DNA of 16,463 nucleotides, taken from positions 1 to 16,463 of the forward strand of contig JAPPKT010000569.1 of assembly GCA_028819675.1 (NCBI GenBank), written 5' to 3'. Below, piece by piece: positions 15,946 to 16,463 of the stretch. The position numbers and the translations under genes are program-made. The DNA comes from Caldilineaceae bacterium (GTDB lineage Bacteria; Chloroflexota; Anaerolineae; Caldilineales; Caldilineaceae). Each line of letters begins with the position of its first letter. Position 1 is the first letter of the stretch. The notes under the pieces were generated by a model that ran no database searches, was not told where the DNA came from, and saw only the letters and a program-made list of their open reading frames with translations.

Positions 15946-15965
15946 TCGGATTCTCCTTTGATGAC

Positions 15966-15982
15966 GTGAGAAACAATCTCAC
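15966..15982 (-). promoter_or_regulatory. Hairpin directly before the ribosome binding site of the binding-protein gene
   Basis: GTGAGA (15966-15971) and TCTCAC (15977-15982) form a 6-bp stem with a 5-nt loop. On the transcript it ends 6 nt before AAAGGAG. Its last C is also part of a longer-range pairing candidate (15982-15990 with 16113-16122). Confidence 0.45.
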
Positions 15983-16010
15983 CAAAGTGCCCGGGCTGAC
16001 AGGACGTTAA

Positions 16011-16026
16011 CTGCCATGTACGGCAG
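16011..16026. promoter_or_regulatory. Inverted repeat CTGCC-N6-GGCAG, possible operator or leader hairpin
   Basis: Five-base perfect arms at 16011-16015 and 16022-16026. On the minus strand it fills the spacer of a possible second promoter, TTGACC-N16-TAACGT (16032-16005). It could thus be an operator, or a hairpin in the leader if transcription begins near 16119. Confidence 0.35.
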
Positions 16027-16125
16027 GTCAACCCGTTTGTCTATTCAAAATATCATGCTCTATATCTCGGAGGCACCGACACGGGAGGTTTACTACAGCG
16101 GTGCGACGTCAAGCAACTTTGGCAC

Positions 16126-16154
16126 ATTATATGCTGATCATAGAGGGTTAGCAA
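16126..16154 (-). promoter_or_regulatory. Sigma-70-type promoter of the ABC importer operon
   Basis: On the minus strand TTGCTA (16154-16149) is followed by a 17-bp spacer and a perfect TATAAT (16131-16126). Transcription would start near 16119, giving a leader of about 175 nt before the binding-protein ATG. The -35 matches TTGACA at four of six positions. Confidence 0.6.
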
Positions 16155-16177
16155 GGAATAGGAAACAGGGCGTGCAT

Positions 16178-16189
16178 CCCAAATTTGGG
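16178..16189. promoter_or_regulatory. Perfect palindrome CCCAAATTTGGG upstream of the importer promoter
   Basis: A 12-bp perfect palindrome centred about 65 bp before the predicted transcription start, where an activator commonly binds. No regulator can be named. Confidence 0.35.
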
Positions 16190-16463
16190 GTGGGAACAGT
16201 CTGGCGGTGAATCAGTGCCAGCGGTGGCCGGCGTTGTTTACCGTCTTTGGGCGAGACGCAGTGCGGGGGCCAGGCCTGGCCGTACGGCGGAGTCCGTCGG
16301 TAGGGGCGGGTGCGAGGGCAGGCCCATGGCCGGCACCTGCGGGGATCTGACGGGACTGGCGGGACGGGGTCTGGCTGGACACTTTCAATTAGGCACCTGT
16401 CACCAATGTCGACACCAGGTCGATGAGGCGTGTTGTAGGAGAGGGGGCGTTGGGGGGGGGGGG

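Larger units (their letters stand above)
15946..16463. other. Gene-free region upstream of the importer operon, to the window end
   Basis: The 518 bp hold the importer promoter and leader (15946-16154) and then no gene. Positions 16268-16281 are the perfect palindrome GGCCAGGCCTGGCC, overlapping a second one, GCCGTACGGC (16279-16288). Positions 16341-16369 fit the four-run G-quadruplex pattern. AGGGGCGGGTGCG at 16302-16314 is also present at 81-93. The last 12 bases (16452-16463) are all G. Confidence 0.6.

Noticed and set aside
14971..15969. 332-codon plus-strand frame opposite the Bmp gene
   Set aside because: Gly/Asp/Val-rich with no motif; the minus-strand lipoprotein has a signal peptide, lipobox and family hallmark.
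16016..16210. 64-codon plus-strand frame in the leader region
   Set aside because: No ribosome binding site, no recognised motif, and it lies across the promoter and leader of the importer operon.

Overview
The window is a GC-rich, compactly coded stretch of bacterial chromosome. I infer a member of the Chloroflexota (Caldilinea/Anaerolineae-like). The reasons are the GC-rich codon use, frequent TTG/GTG starts, a lone mevalonate kinase, a Bmp-type transporter, and GGGCACCC/GGGTGCCC hairpin repeats of a kind common in that phylum. The phylum assignment is inference. There are no rRNA, tRNA, transposase, phage or CRISPR features. The last 12 bases are pure G, so the right end is probably a contig edge.

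Layout. Plus strand, 154-5627: a GT3/GT5-type glycogen-synthase-like glycosyltransferase, a 371-bp spacer with two copies of a hairpin repeat, the glycogen branching enzyme (glgB), and N-acetylglucosamine-6-phosphate deacetylase (nagA). Minus strand, 15945 down to 5641: a Bmp-family lipoprotein, two permeases and a double-domain ATPase form a complete ABC importer of the nucleoside/simple-sugar type. Further downstream on the same strand come a 544-aa protein that looks like a six-hairpin glycosidase relative, a histone-deacetylase-family hydrolase, an 87-aa unknown protein, a glycerophosphodiester phosphodiesterase and mevalonate kinase. The two blocks converge at 5628-5640.

How the genes work together. 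The first two genes would make and branch an alpha-1,4/1,6-glucan (glycogen). NagA feeds amino sugars towards glucosamine-6-phosphate. The ABC genes are tightly coupled: the two permeases overlap by GTGA, and the second permease and the ATPase by ATGA. The binding protein sits first and is separated from the permeases by two hairpins, which fits higher expression of the binding protein. Its promoter (TTGCTA-N17-TATAAT) lies about 175 nt upstream, leaving a long leader with several inverted repeats. The remaining minus-strand genes are housekeeping or unknown and need not be co-transcribed.

Most of the window is ordinary metabolism. The leads best worth a second look are the structured leader of the transporter operon, the GT3-like traits of the glycogen synthase, the odd 544-aa glycosidase-like protein and the conserved-looking 87-aa protein.
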